Below, in pieces: positions 38,381 through 47,283 of a stretch of 54,354 nucleotides of DNA; positions within the stretch are counted from its first letter, which is position 1, and each line of letters starts with the position of its first letter. The position numbers were made by a program, and so were the translations under genes. Below the pieces are notes generated by a model. That model searched no databases. It saw only the letters and a list, made by a program, of their open reading frames with translations, and was not told where the DNA came from. Origin of the DNA: Planctomycetaceae bacterium (GTDB lineage: Bacteria; Planctomycetota; Planctomycetia; Pirellulales; Pirellulaceae); contig JACKHN010000038.1 of assembly GCA_020638975.1 (NCBI GenBank), positions 1 to 54,354 of the forward strand, written 5' to 3'.

Positions 38381-38719
38381 TTAAGCGCGACGGAGCGAGT
38401 ACAACTCGAACAGCGGATCGGTGAACTCGTCAGCGGCTGCTTTGGTCAGGTGTTCAGAGAGCACTTGATCAAGCTGACCTTGAAAGACCTCTTCGGTGCG
38501 TCCGCCATGAAAGTACGCTGGCTTATCGACCGTCTTCCGCATGGCGCTCAACATCTGTTGAAAGAAAGTCTGTCCAACGAAGTTGTCGAACGCTTCTCGC
38601 AATTCGCTGGGTTCCTCGACACCCTCGAGCGCTGCCGCAGACGACATCGAACGCGACGCATCCTGACTTGGAAACCCGGACAATACACTGCTGACTTGGC
38701 TGTTCGTGGGTATATTCAT
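38381..38719 (-). CDS. flgJ: Rod-binding protein (FlgJ N-terminal-type domain)
   Basis: 112 residues. LREAFDNFVGQTFFQQMLSA followed by FHGGRTEEVFQGQLDQVL is the rod-binding domain that helps rod assembly. The peptidoglycan-hydrolase domain found in enteric FlgJ is absent, as in many non-enteric bacteria, where a separate lytic enzyme is used. It follows flgI by 13 bases. Confidence 0.9.
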   Translation of the reverse strand: MNIPTNSQVSSVLSGFPSQDASRSMSSAAALEGVEEPSELREAFDNFVGQTFFQQMLSAMRKTVDKPAYFHGGRTEEVFQGQLDQVLSEHLTKAAADEFTDPLFELYSLRRA

Positions 38720-38732
38720 CGTGTTGCCTTTG

Positions 38733-39860
38733 CTACTGAACGATCAATCGACCGTACAAATCTCCGCTCCGCTCAAGAGACTTAATAATGTCCATAATGT
38801 CGTCTGGGCTGACTTTCAGGGAGTTCAGCGCGGATACAAGTGCCTTCAGTCGTGTGGTCGAGGAGTCGGTTTGGTCGACTTCGAGAAATGGCCCGATCGC
38901 AGCATCGCTGCCTGTCTCGATACTCAAATTTCGATGGGCAACAGCGACGCGTCCGACCATGACGTTGTCGCTTATGACAATGCTACCGTTGCGTTCATTA
39001 ATGACCACGCAAGCATCGTGCTTGGGGGGAACGATCTGTGTGTCGAGAACGAGGGCGATGAACTCGACAGGATTGTCTTTGTATCTCGCGTCAATTTGTA
39101 CTTCGATGTTCACCTGGTCGATGGCCTTTGCGGGCGGTCGCTCGTCGTTTGCGCCGCCCGTGCCAAACCTGCTTGGGGTGTTAAGAAGATCTTCAATCTC
39201 GTAAGCCGTTTGGAAGCTTGCATGATTCTTGTCGAGTACCAGCGTAATCTTGTTGTCCAGCATGAAGGAATTGTGAAAACTCTCTTCTAAGCGGCAGCCA
39301 TCGTGGACTTTGGCCGAAGTCGGTGGCCCCGTCGTATCGAGCGCGATCGACCCTTGTGCGTATCCGTAGACCCGTGGATTGCCAGGTCTTGGACCAAGGA
39401 GGGGCGTGATTAGCAGGTGGCCGCCTTCCAGGCTCTTCGCGCTGATCGCATTGACGGCGATGTCAAGCATCTCACCTTGGCGAGCCCCTTCGGCGGGAAC
39501 TGTCGCCGTAACAAAGACCAGAGCAACGTTCTTGGCGTTCTTCAATTCGTCCAGCACGACAGCACCACCGGGTGCCTGGCTCAGCGGCACGCCCATCGTC
39601 CCCATGGTCTTGGCCAAGGCCCGTTGCGTCGTAACATCGCCATCGCCGGTCCCTTTCAGCCCCACGACAAGCCCAAGACCTTGAAGCGTATTTTCTTCTT
39701 GACCCTTAACTCGGCAAATATCGCGGATGCGGAGGTACTGGCCGAAGCAATCGTCACTCCCTGCGGTCGCGCTGACGATCATCGCAAAGACAGCGACGAT
39801 AATTCGCGATCTTCCCGGTACTTGGTTGAGTTCAAAATGACGCATGAAATCTGCCTTCAC
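38733..39860 (-). CDS. flgI: FlgI, flagellar P-ring protein
   Basis: 375 residues with a signal sequence (IIVAVFAMIVSATA). Diagnostic blocks are IRDICRVKGQEENTLQGLGLV, GTGDG, QGEMLDIAVNAISAKSLEGG, and the C-terminal ALVSALNSLKVSPDDIMDII. FlgI forms the periplasmic ring around the rod at the peptidoglycan layer. It lies 9 bases behind flgH. A P-ring implies a Gram-negative-type envelope. Confidence 0.97.
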   Translation of the reverse strand: MKADFMRHFELNQVPGRSRIIVAVFAMIVSATAGSDDCFGQYLRIRDICRVKGQEENTLQGLGLVVGLKGTGDGDVTTQRALAKTMGTMGVPLSQAPGGAVVLDELKNAKNVALVFVTATVPAEGARQGEMLDIAVNAISAKSLEGGHLLITPLLGPRPGNPRVYGYAQGSIALDTTGPPTSAKVHDGCRLEESFHNSFMLDNKITLVLDKNHASFQTAYEIEDLLNTPSRFGTGGANDERPPAKAIDQVNIEVQIDARYKDNPVEFIALVLDTQIVPPKHDACVVINERNGSIVISDNVMVGRVAVAHRNLSIETGSDAAIGPFLEVDQTDSSTTRLKALVSALNSLKVSPDDIMDIIKSLERSGDLYGRLIVQ

Positions 39861-39869
39861 GGAACTGTG

Positions 39870-40568
39870 TTAGAAAGGTGCAAACTCGTCGAGCAATCGC
39901 GTTAGCCATCCCCGCTTATAGCCGTCGCGAGCCTGCCCGTGCTCGCGCTTATCGACTTTCAAGTCGGCGATGTTGCGGCTGAGAACGACATTGTCCGGAC
40001 CAACGTCTTGATGGCGACAGATCCCGCTCAATGAGACCTCCCAGGCATTTTCGTTGATCCGAATCTGTTTATGCCCTTCCAGAACGAGATCGCCATTCGG
40101 GCGAATGTCGGCCACCGTGCAGGCAATGTTCAACGCCAACGATTCGCGAGCTTCGATATCGCCTTGAGCTCGATACGTTTGTTGAAGCTGACCGTTAATC
40201 GTTTGGTCGCCATCGTTTTGTGCGTTCGGTTTAATGGCCTTAAGTCCGATCAATCCGATCCAATCCTTGAGGACCGCGTTGTACTGGGCCGTGCGACGTT
40301 GTTGCACGTCGCCTTCTTGCGTCATGCTGGCGAGTTCGTCGACGCGAATCGTGACGCGATCGTGGATGTTAATTCTGCGTGGAAGCACCGGAGGAATATA
40401 GGTCCAACTGCCGCCATCGAGCATGATCGGAGCCTGCCCGGTTTGCGGTAGATCACGCTCAAAGATACTTGAGCTTTGCGCCATCGCCTCGCCAGTTGCG
40501 AAGATCACTGCGGCGATCACCAGCAACCGGAGGAGACAACGTTCTTGGCTTTGTCCGAGGGATCGCAT
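39870..40568 (-). CDS. flgH: FlgH, flagellar L-ring protein
   Basis: 232 residues from the ATG at 40568; a GTG at 40571 overlaps the flgA stop. A signal peptide ends near GEAMAQS. INIHDRVTIRVDELASMTQE, the long middle strand region, and LVLEGHKQIRINENAWEVSLSG are typical. Enteric FlgH is a lipoprotein, but no Cys lipobox is visible here. It forms the outer-membrane ring of the basal body. It is translationally close to flgA (3 bases). Confidence 0.95.
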   Translation of the reverse strand: MRSLGQSQERCLLRLLVIAAVIFATGEAMAQSSSIFERDLPQTGQAPIMLDGGSWTYIPPVLPRRINIHDRVTIRVDELASMTQEGDVQQRRTAQYNAVLKDWIGLIGLKAIKPNAQNDGDQTINGQLQQTYRAQGDIEARESLALNIACTVADIRPNGDLVLEGHKQIRINENAWEVSLSGICRHQDVGPDNVVLSRNIADLKVDKREHGQARDGYKRGWLTRLLDEFAPF

Positions 40569-40570
40569 CA

Positions 40571-41404
40571 CTACCTCTTTTCCGTGGACTGATTGTTGCG
40601 ATGTGCCGAAGAACTCGCCGAGTCCGAGGCGACGATCCCGGCGGCGTAGACTTCGACTTGTTGTGTACCGGTGACATGCGTCGCGTACTGCTCGCGGTTC
40701 TCAAGCGATTGCACGATGATGATGTCTCCCATCGCACCGTCTTCCATCGCCTTGGCGGTCGTCGTCACCTGAACGCCCGCCGCCCGAGCGCGAACGCGAA
40801 TCAGTTCGCCTCGCTTGACCATGAGCGGTTTACGCAGTTGATTCAAAATGATCGTCTGGCCTTCACGAATCGGATACAGGAGCTCCATTCCTACGACGGC
40901 ATGCCGCTCGGTAGCGACTTGAAACGACTGGTTCTTCGGGTCGCGTGGTTGCAACTCGACATCCGCATCGCGAATGATGTCGCCGCGGTTCAATGTTCGT
41001 CGCGTGACGACGACCATGTCCGCTGTCTCGGACGCAGGAACCTGCAAGCCGACGGTGACGACCTTCGGTGCCGGTGCCGCCGGGTAAATTCGAGTCGTTC
41101 TTGTTCCGCTGAATGCGAGGTCATCGATGTCGATTCCGTGCAGTACAAGCAACTCGATCAACTCGCGAACATGCATCAGCTTCGAGCGGTTCTGCGCTGG
41201 TGCCGGAAACAACTCGACTCGCTTCAGCAATTCGATACGCTCGGCACTGCCAGATGTGACGTCGGCGACGTCTCCCAGCAAGACAAGCGAGCCCTTGGCA
41301 TGTGACTGCTGGCGCAGTGTCACTTCCGCTGCATCCGCCGACCAACTGCCGACGAGAATGGCGAGGAAATAGAGAGCCGTCTTCGTTTTGGAGGTTCTTG
41401 TCAT
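40571..41404 (-). CDS. flgA: FlgA, P-ring assembly chaperone (SAF domain)
   Basis: 277 residues with a signal peptide (TALYFLAILVGSWSADA). The C-terminal SAF domain contains RTLNRGDIIRDADVELQPRD and MELLYPIREGQTIILNQLR. FlgA helps assemble the FlgI ring in the periplasm. It precedes flgH and flgI. Confidence 0.93.
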   Translation of the reverse strand: MTRTSKTKTALYFLAILVGSWSADAAEVTLRQQSHAKGSLVLLGDVADVTSGSAERIELLKRVELFPAPAQNRSKLMHVRELIELLVLHGIDIDDLAFSGTRTTRIYPAAPAPKVVTVGLQVPASETADMVVVTRRTLNRGDIIRDADVELQPRDPKNQSFQVATERHAVVGMELLYPIREGQTIILNQLRKPLMVKRGELIRVRARAAGVQVTTTAKAMEDGAMGDIIIVQSLENREQYATHVTGTQQVEVYAAGIVASDSASSSAHRNNQSTEKR

Positions 41405-41440
41405 GGATTCGCGTCAGTGTGAGTTCGGAATGCCAAAAAT

Positions 41441-42247
41441 CTAGAAGCGGCGGAGATTGGTGATCTGTTGCAGGACTTGGTCGCCGGCTTGCACGGCTTG
41501 TGAGTTCAGCTCGAACGAACGTTGCGTCGTGATCAGGTCGATCAATTCCTGGACAGGTTCGACATTGGATGCTTCGAGCGCTCCTTGTTGAAGAACGCCG
41601 AGTCCCGTGTTGCCGGGATTGTCGAGCGTTGCGTTGCCGGAAGCGCTCGTTTCCTGATAAAGATTCTCTCCGAGCTTCAGGAGACCTTCAGGATTAAGGA
41701 ATGTGCTGAGTTGAAGCTGCCCAACGGATTGGGCTTGCTCCTGGCCAGGCAGCCGAACCAGCACATTTCCATCCGCCTGGATGGCGACATCGAGGACATT
41801 CGGTGGGATCGTGATCTGTGGTTGAACGACTCGCCCGGCCGTTGCCGACCCGAGGACCAGTTGCCCTTGCGAATTGACAGAGAAGTTACCAGACCGTGTG
41901 TAAAGGTTCGTACCCGACGCCGCGTCTTGGACCTGAAAGAATCCTTCTCCTTGAATCGCGACGTCGTACCGATTGCCGGTCTGCTCGAAAGCACCTTGTT
42001 GAAAATTGGTTTGGATGCTTGAAACGCGTGTTCCGAGTCCGATGGACGTGCCTGTTGCAGCTTGGCCGCCGTTCGCAGGATTGGCTCCAGGCATCGCTTC
42101 ATGCCGATAGAACAAGTCTTCAAAGTTCGCTCGCCCTTTCTTGAAGCCCGTTGTGTTCACGTTCGCAAGATTATTCGCGATCACATCGAGTTTCGTCTCC
42201 ATGGCCTGCATGCCAGTGGCGGCGGTATAAAGTGTTTGAACGCTCAT
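41441..42247 (-). CDS. flgG: FlgG, distal rod protein
   Basis: 268 residues. The N-terminal signature MSVQTLYTAATGMQAMETKL with NNLANVNTTGFKKGRANFED is diagnostic. The C-terminus ends with ELIDLITTQRSFELNSQAVQ. It forms the distal rod connecting the basal body to the hook. Gene order flgF-flgG-flgA-flgH-flgI matches many Gram-negative clusters. Confidence 0.97.
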   Translation of the reverse strand: MSVQTLYTAATGMQAMETKLDVIANNLANVNTTGFKKGRANFEDLFYRHEAMPGANPANGGQAATGTSIGLGTRVSSIQTNFQQGAFEQTGNRYDVAIQGEGFFQVQDAASGTNLYTRSGNFSVNSQGQLVLGSATAGRVVQPQITIPPNVLDVAIQADGNVLVRLPGQEQAQSVGQLQLSTFLNPEGLLKLGENLYQETSASGNATLDNPGNTGLGVLQQGALEASNVEPVQELIDLITTQRSFELNSQAVQAGDQVLQQITNLRRF

Positions 42248-42323
42248 CGTGCACTCCTTGCGGTGGCTGTTTGTATCACTTTGGACCTTAGGGATGACTC
42301 AAGGCTAACTTACTTGTTCTTTC

Positions 42324-42417
42324 GTAGGGTCCGCTGTGCGGACCGCGGGAATTCCTGGTCCGCACAGCGGACCCTACTCTTGAAATGCCGAAGTTGTTTT
42401 TGAGTTTGGCCTTAGGA
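42324..42417. repeat. Palindromic intergenic repeat, family A, copy 2
   Basis: The arms 42324-42344 and 42357-42377 are identical to those of copy 1 at 5447-5500 and are perfect complements. The following 40 bases also resemble that copy's tail and run into the flgF stop codon. Confidence 0.9.
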
Positions 42418-43164
42418 CTGTCGGAGGACTCGGTTGACAAGCGATCCGACTACTTGGTCTTGACTCTGAATCATGCGAATGTTGGCTTCGTACGCCCGCG
42501 ACGTCTCAATCAACTCCATCATTTCGAGAGCAGGCTTGACGCCCGATTGTTCGAGATAGCCATTTTTCACGTTTCGATCAGCCGCTGGGACGGGATTCAC
42601 ATCAGCCAGTGGCGAGAACATGTTCCCGCCGGCCTTTACCAGGTCACCCAGCGAAGCCGGTTGGACGAGGGCCAGCAGTTGCTTGTCGCCGGCTTGTTCG
42701 ATTCCACCATCCTCGTTGAAGTTCCATGGTTGCGTCGGGTCGATGGTGATCGGTCCGCCGTCGAGTGACATCACGGGATAACCTTGCTCCGATTGCAACT
42801 GACCCGTCGTCGAAAAGTGGAAGTTGCCGGCTCGCGTTAGCAGCGGCTGTCCGTCCTTCTCGACCATAAAGAACCCCTCGCCGTTGATCGCCAAGTCGGT
42901 TCTGTTTCCTGTTTCGCGAAGCGCACCGACGCTGAAGTCGGTTACGGTTTCCGACAACTGGACGCCACCGCCGACATCTTCAATTCCACGTTGGCCAGCG
43001 GCGACATCGCCTCGTTCAATCGACTCGGCGTGGCGCGCTTGAAGGATTGCAATTTCACGCTTGAAGCCTGGCGTGTCGGCGTTTGCTAGATTGTTGCTCA
43101 GCACTTGTAGCCGCGCGCTCTGCACGTCGGCTCCGGCTGCTGATATGTACATCCCGTAAGACAT
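42412..43164 (-). CDS. flgF: FlgF, proximal rod protein
   Basis: 250 residues. MSYGMYISAAGADVQSARLQ then SNNLANADTPGFKREIAIL is the rod/hook axial signature, and the C-terminus has PALEMMELIETSRAYEANIR. Size and gene order ahead of flgG argue for FlgF rather than a second FlgG. Its stop codon falls within the tail of a palindromic repeat. Confidence 0.92.
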   Translation of the reverse strand: MSYGMYISAAGADVQSARLQVLSNNLANADTPGFKREIAILQARHAESIERGDVAAGQRGIEDVGGGVQLSETVTDFSVGALRETGNRTDLAINGEGFFMVEKDGQPLLTRAGNFHFSTTGQLQSEQGYPVMSLDGGPITIDPTQPWNFNEDGGIEQAGDKQLLALVQPASLGDLVKAGGNMFSPLADVNPVPAADRNVKNGYLEQSGVKPALEMMELIETSRAYEANIRMIQSQDQVVGSLVNRVLRQS

Positions 43165-43615
43165 CGAACTTGCTCGACAACTAGTCCGCTCCCCTGCAGA
43201 CGACGATTCCTATTCGCAACCGCCGTGCCGAAGCAAAGTTCTTTAGCCTGTCGGCCTGTGCACATGTCACATGCTCCAATGCTGCAACAACTTAGGACGG
43301 TCGGGCCAACTCGTGCGAGAGGCAGCAAGAACTGCCGATCAGGTTCTGTCGAAGCAAGAGTTGCTGGTCGACAAGCAAGAATGGCCGATTGCTAGCGTCT
43401 TTCTCCCAAACACTTCGGGCTTACTTGCGTGACCGTCGGTCTTGCCGAGAGTGACAGGTAAATTCGCTCTAGCCGTCATAAGACAATTCGCGCGACCGCG
43501 TAACCGCTACGACCTTTCCTGCGGTAGTCCGCTCGCTAGCAATGTGTCGAACCAATAGATGCGGCGTTTCGAACGGTCAAACGAAAGCCGTGGTCTTGAA
43601 AGAAAGGACGTGATC
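43165..43615. other. Intergenic region upstream of flgF
   Basis: 451 bases without a convincing gene between the divergent flgF and a small membrane-protein gene. A promoter for the flg cluster is expected here but none matching sigma-28 or sigma-54 was seen. Confidence 0.4.
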
Positions 43616-43873
43616 ATGTGGCGAGCATTCTTTGCGGCAATTGGAGCGGCGCTGTTGATCTTGGGAGGTGAATGCTTGGTCGTCGAGAAAGCGGTACTTG
43701 CAGGATCACCACAGCAAGCGGCTACACCAATGAGTGTGTTCGACGAACCGCAGATGACAAAGGCGGCGGCGAGTCGCGAAGTGCGACCGCCGGAGTGGGC
43801 GCCATGGAGCCTGTTGTCGGCTGGCGCTGTCATCATGCTATACACGTTCACGTTGCAGCGCGGCGGCGATTAG
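43616..43873 (+). CDS. Small membrane protein of unknown function
   Basis: 85 residues from the ATG at 43616 with AAAGGA upstream; the frame is open to 43559. An N-terminal hydrophobic segment (FFAAIGAALLILGGECLVVE) and a second near the C-terminus (LLSAGAVIMLYTF) flank a short polar loop. Two-pass topology or a signal-anchored form is likely. It is divergent from flgF and ends just before a bidirectional-looking terminator. No family recognised. Confidence 0.65.
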   Translation: MWRAFFAAIGAALLILGGECLVVEKAVLAGSPQQAATPMSVFDEPQMTKAAASREVRPPEWAPWSLLSAGAVIMLYTFTLQRGGD

Positions 43874-43880
43874 TTTGCAC

Positions 43881-43913
43881 AAAAAAAGCCGGCCCGATTG
43901 ATCGAGCCGACTT
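43881..43913 (-). terminator. Rho-independent terminator
   Basis: On the minus strand GTCGGCTCGAT pairs with ATCGGGCCGGC and is followed directly by seven T. It ends the transcript of the coiled-coil/CxxC gene at 43939-45597 and may also serve the convergent small gene. Confidence 0.8.
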
Positions 43914-43938
43914 TGTCGCTACTCATCGAGTCTCAAGA

Positions 43939-45597
43939 TCACTCCTCGAATCGCTTGTAGTATTCGCGGACGTGCTCTTGTTGATCTTTCGGAAGTCGCT
44001 GATCGCTCAGAGGATCGGAGTCGTTCTTCACAGCGCTCAGTATTTGCTCCTTGATGCCTTCCTGGCTCAGGCCCGCCTTATTGGGGCCGATGGCATCACC
44101 GACGCGAACGGCCTCGCCAGCTTTCGGGTTACCGCGCACCTTAGATTCATACACACCCGTATCCGTCTCCTGTTCGGGCCGATAACCCTCGCCCTGTCCT
44201 TCACCCATGCCATTACCGAAACCAAACTGATCGCTACCCATTCCCATCTGGCCAAACTGGCCAGAACCTTGGCAGCTCTGTCATCCAGCCCCTGCACATT
44301 CTTCGCAGTTCATCGCACTCTTGGCGTCGCCGATCTCGTCCATCATCTCGTCTAGCGAAGCAAGCTGCTGCATCTCCGACTGCATGTCTTGTAACTGATC
44401 CGAGAACTCAGACAACTGTGCCTGGGCAGTTTTCATGTCGCCGCTTTGCATCGCTTCGGAAGCCTGTCCGAGTTTGTCGGCCATTTGCTCCATCTGCTGC
44501 ATTTGGCGGTCTTGTTGCTGCAATTCATCCAGCTTTCGCTGCAACTTGCCAGCACCTTCCATATCGCCGTCTGCGATCTTTTGTTGAATTTGACGCTCTA
44601 GTTCGGCTTTGGCCTCGCGTTGAGCGTCGACCATCTCTTGCATCTTTTGCTGCATCTGTTCGAGCTGTTGAGCGAGCTGCTTCTGTTCCTGTTCGTTCAG
44701 GTCGCCCTTCTCCATCTTCTCTTGCAGTTGTTTCAGTTGCTCGATGGCCTTTTCGAAGTTGCCGTCTTTCATCGCATCAGCGATCTTTTCGGCGGGGCCA
44801 CGTTCGATGTTTTTCAAGCCTTCGAATTGCTTCTGCATCTTCTCAGGATCGCCCAATGATTTGCGGCGTTGTTCTAGTTCTTTGGCCAAGTCGTTGATCT
44901 TGACGAGTGCCTTCTTACGATCGACTTCGCCATCCTTCGACATCTCATCAAGGCCCATATGCAGCTTCTTAAAGAGCTGTTCAGCGTCCTTCAGGCCGCT
45001 CTCCTCGACGCGTTTCTGTTTTTCGGCGAGACGCGCTTTCAGTTCTTGGGCTGACCGTTTGATTTGATCACGAATCTCGGCATTCGCACTGGCTGCTGCC
45101 TTCGCTTTGTCCTCGGCATCGGGAACTAAGATCAGCGCAAAGGCAAGCAACGCGGGGAGTAATGGTAATATCGCCCGCGAGTTGATCGAGATGCCAAACT
45201 TCTCGCGAATTTCAAGCGACTCGACTCGACGGATAGCATCTCTCAACAACGCTTGTCCGGCTTCGGTCTCGAGTTCGTCACTCTGCAACGACAGCACGCT
45301 CGACACACGTTCTTTGAGTCCGAATCGGCGGTCCAACTCGATCGCGGCATCCAAGGCTTGTCGGCGTACCGCCATCGTCCATCCGAATGCGAACAATAAC
45401 CCAGCGGCAACAGCGCCACCCATCCAACTGGCAACCCAAGTGTTGCTGTCGACCTTGATCGCCCAGATCTTCGGGATGACGAGTCCAACGACCGCGATCA
45501 GCATCGCCACGAGCAGCGCCCAAGGAAGGACTCCGAGGAATTGCTGGGTCACGAGCCGCCGACGGGCTGCGGCGACTTGGCGTTGAATTTCTTCCAT
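43939..45597 (-). CDS. Membrane coiled-coil protein with in-frame TGA at a Cys-like position (possible selenoprotein or disrupted gene)
   Basis: As conventionally read, 438 residues end at TGA 44281-44283. The same frame stays open for another 113 codons to the TAA at 43939. Residues 1-70 include two membrane segments (LPWALLVAMLIAVVGLVI and GGAVAAGLLFAFGWTMAV), 165-420 form long Gln/Lys/Glu-rich coiled coils, and the end reads MNCEECAGAG-TGA-QSCQGSGQFG. CxxC-Gly-Cys-xxC patterns followed by a Gly/Gln-rich and then charged tail suggest one protein with a Cys codon replaced. The second part (ending QEHVREYYKRFEE) has no ribosome-binding site for its own ATG at 44247. A 7-bp hairpin starts 16 bases after TGA (see findings). 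Options are read-through, selenocysteine, a recent nonsense mutation or a sequence error. Confidence 0.8.
44248..44264 (-). promoter_or_regulatory. Hairpin immediately downstream of the in-frame TGA (bSECIS-like)
   Basis: CTGGCCA-GTT-TGGCCAG forms a perfect 7-bp stem with a 3-base loop beginning with G. It starts 16 bases after the TGA, so the loop lies 23 bases from it, and the stop is followed by C. These match my recollection of the bacterial SECIS shape. The stem may be chance. Confidence 0.35.
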
Positions 45598-45927
45598 GGC
45601 TCAATCCTTACTTGGCGAATGCGAATGGATGGCGCAGGTTTCGACCCTCGCATTATATCGAGTAGTTCGCCGCCGTTCTCGTCCGATTTCGGAAAAACCA
45701 ACGGGTTTTCGGGGCGGTCATCTCGTGGTGGACGCTTCCAGCTTGCGGGTTGCGCTTGAAAGTAGGACGGTCACTCTTGGCCGTCATTTGTCGGGCAAGA
45801 GTGCCCGACTTACGGCAAAAGGTACCACGACCAGCTTGCGTTCCCCGCTGATCCCAAACGTACCCGGATGCTATAGTTAAGTCTACCGCCAATATGCGGT
45901 TATGGTTTCGGAAAGTCCTTATTTGCC
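45598..45927. other. Intergenic region with a REP-like repeat
   Basis: 330 bases between divergent genes, no open frame of note, holding family D repeat copy 2. A promoter for the DCC-family gene is expected but not recognised. Confidence 0.5.
45759..45827. repeat. Double-hairpin repeat, family D, copy 2
   Basis: Aligned full length with 27165-27233; the second hairpin here is fully paired (GTCGGGCAAGAGTGCCCGAC). It lies between divergent genes. Confidence 0.85.
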
Positions 45928-46368
45928 ATGAAAACAACTACTGCGACACCGATCGAACTGCCCGGCTTAGCGGAACGCCCGCAGGCCGATGTGGTCATCT
46001 TTGATGGTGAGTGCAACTTCTGCAGAGGCCAAGTCGAGCGGCTGGCGAGATGGGATCGAGCGGGGCGTCTGGCGTTTGTTTCGTTGCACGACCCAATCGT
46101 TGCCGAGCGGTATCCCGATTTGTCTCACGAGCAAATGATGGATCAGATGTATCTCGTCGACCAAGCCGGCAATCGACACGGCGGTGCGGCAGCCTTTCGC
46201 TACTTGAGCCGCAAGATGCCGCGACTCTGGTTGCTTGCTCCCCTAATGCACGTGCCGTTCTCACTTCCAGTTTGGCAGTGGTGCTACCGGCAAGTTGCGA
46301 AACGCCGCTATAAAATCGCCGGCAAACAGCACTGTGATGGCGATGCCTGCGAAGTGCATTTTAAGTGA
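45928..46368 (+). CDS. DCC family (DUF393) thiol-disulfide oxidoreductase-like protein
   Basis: 146 residues. The signature DGECNFC near residue 30 gives the family's CxxC-type motif, followed by the usual YLVDQAGNRHGGAAAFRYL block and a C-terminal region ending DGDACEVHFK. The family is thioredoxin-like in fold but its partners are unknown. It is followed 42 bases on by a nitroreductase gene. Confidence 0.92.
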   Translation: MKTTTATPIELPGLAERPQADVVIFDGECNFCRGQVERLARWDRAGRLAFVSLHDPIVAERYPDLSHEQMMDQMYLVDQAGNRHGGAAAFRYLSRKMPRLWLLAPLMHVPFSLPVWQWCYRQVAKRRYKIAGKQHCDGDACEVHFK

Positions 46369-46410
46369 GTCTCGTTTGCATGCGGTGCTTGACTTGCTAG
46401 AGTGGCGGGC

Positions 46411-47010
46411 ATGTCAAACCATCCAAAGGCTGCACGCCCCGATTACTCGATTCACGATCTGATTGCCAACCGCTGGAGTCCCTACGCGTTTGATGGACGC
46501 CCCGTAGAGCAAGAGAAATTGCATTCGTGCTTGGAGGCCGCTCGCTGGGCCGCGTCGAGTTACAACGAGCAACCCTGGTCGTTTATCCTCGCGACTCGCG
46601 ATAATCCGGCGGCTTTTAACGCGATGCTCGAATGTCTGGTGGAAGCAAATCAAGAGTGGGCCGCAAGAGCTGGTGTGTTGATGCTGACCGTGACTTCGCG
46701 CTCCTTCGTTCGCAATGGCAAGCCGAACCGGATGGCTGAACACGATATCGGCTTGGCGATTGGGAACCTCACCGTTCAAGCAACTTCGCTGGGTCTGGCA
46801 GTTCATCAGATGGCTGGCATCAACCCCAGCAAGGCCCGCCAGGTCTATGCGATTCCAGAATCACACGATCCATTAACTGCGGTGGCGATTGGCTACGTGG
46901 CAGACCCGAAGGCGGAGGATGCTTTCGCCGAGCGTGATCGAGCACCGAGAAGCCGCAAGCCGCTGAGTGAGTTTGTATTCACGGGAACTTGGGGCACGCC
47001 TGGCGTGTAA
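46411..47010 (+). CDS. Nitroreductase family FMN protein
   Basis: 199 residues from the ATG at 46411; an upstream in-frame ATG-like codon at 46402 is possible. ANRWSPYAFDGRPVEQEKL and AARWAASSYNEQPWSF are the FMN-binding and family blocks, and AVAIGYVADP is near the C-terminus. Members reduce nitro groups, quinones or flavins with NAD(P)H. It probably forms an operon with the DCC gene. Confidence 0.93.
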   Translation: MSNHPKAARPDYSIHDLIANRWSPYAFDGRPVEQEKLHSCLEAARWAASSYNEQPWSFILATRDNPAAFNAMLECLVEANQEWAARAGVLMLTVTSRSFVRNGKPNRMAEHDIGLAIGNLTVQATSLGLAVHQMAGINPSKARQVYAIPESHDPLTAVAIGYVADPKAEDAFAERDRAPRSRKPLSEFVFTGTWGTPGV

Positions 47011-47173
47011 CTCGCTAGTATTCTATCGCAGCTTGGTTTTCGGATTCAGTGTAGCGAAAGTCGTCAAGGCTATCGGCCAAGTGACGCAGCAGCCCGAAGC
47101 TCTTGACGAGCTTCGCTGCCCGAATACTGAGGTGCGTTTAATTACTAGTGCTGTGTTACCGCTAAGAATTCGG

Positions 47174-47243
47174 GTGCCACTGGCTCCGCCAGTGCTGCAC
47201 GGACCAACCACGCCCGTGACGGCACTGGCAGAGCCAGTGGCAC
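47174..47243. repeat. Palindromic repeat, family F
   Basis: Outer arms of 22 bp (47174-47195 and 47222-47243; GTGCCACTGGCTCCGCCAGT against its complement) pair with one mismatch. Each arm is also self-complementary (ACTGGC/GCCAGT), so it can fold as one long hairpin or two small ones. It sits between convergent genes. Confidence 0.85.
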
Positions 47244-47283
47244 ACAACCCGAAGATTAAGCTGGTACCAAGCACTAGGCTTGC

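Noticed and set aside
43939..44247. Separate small gene starting at ATG 44247
   Set aside because: It has no ribosome-binding site and continues the frame of the upstream gene past TGA, so it is treated as the same gene.
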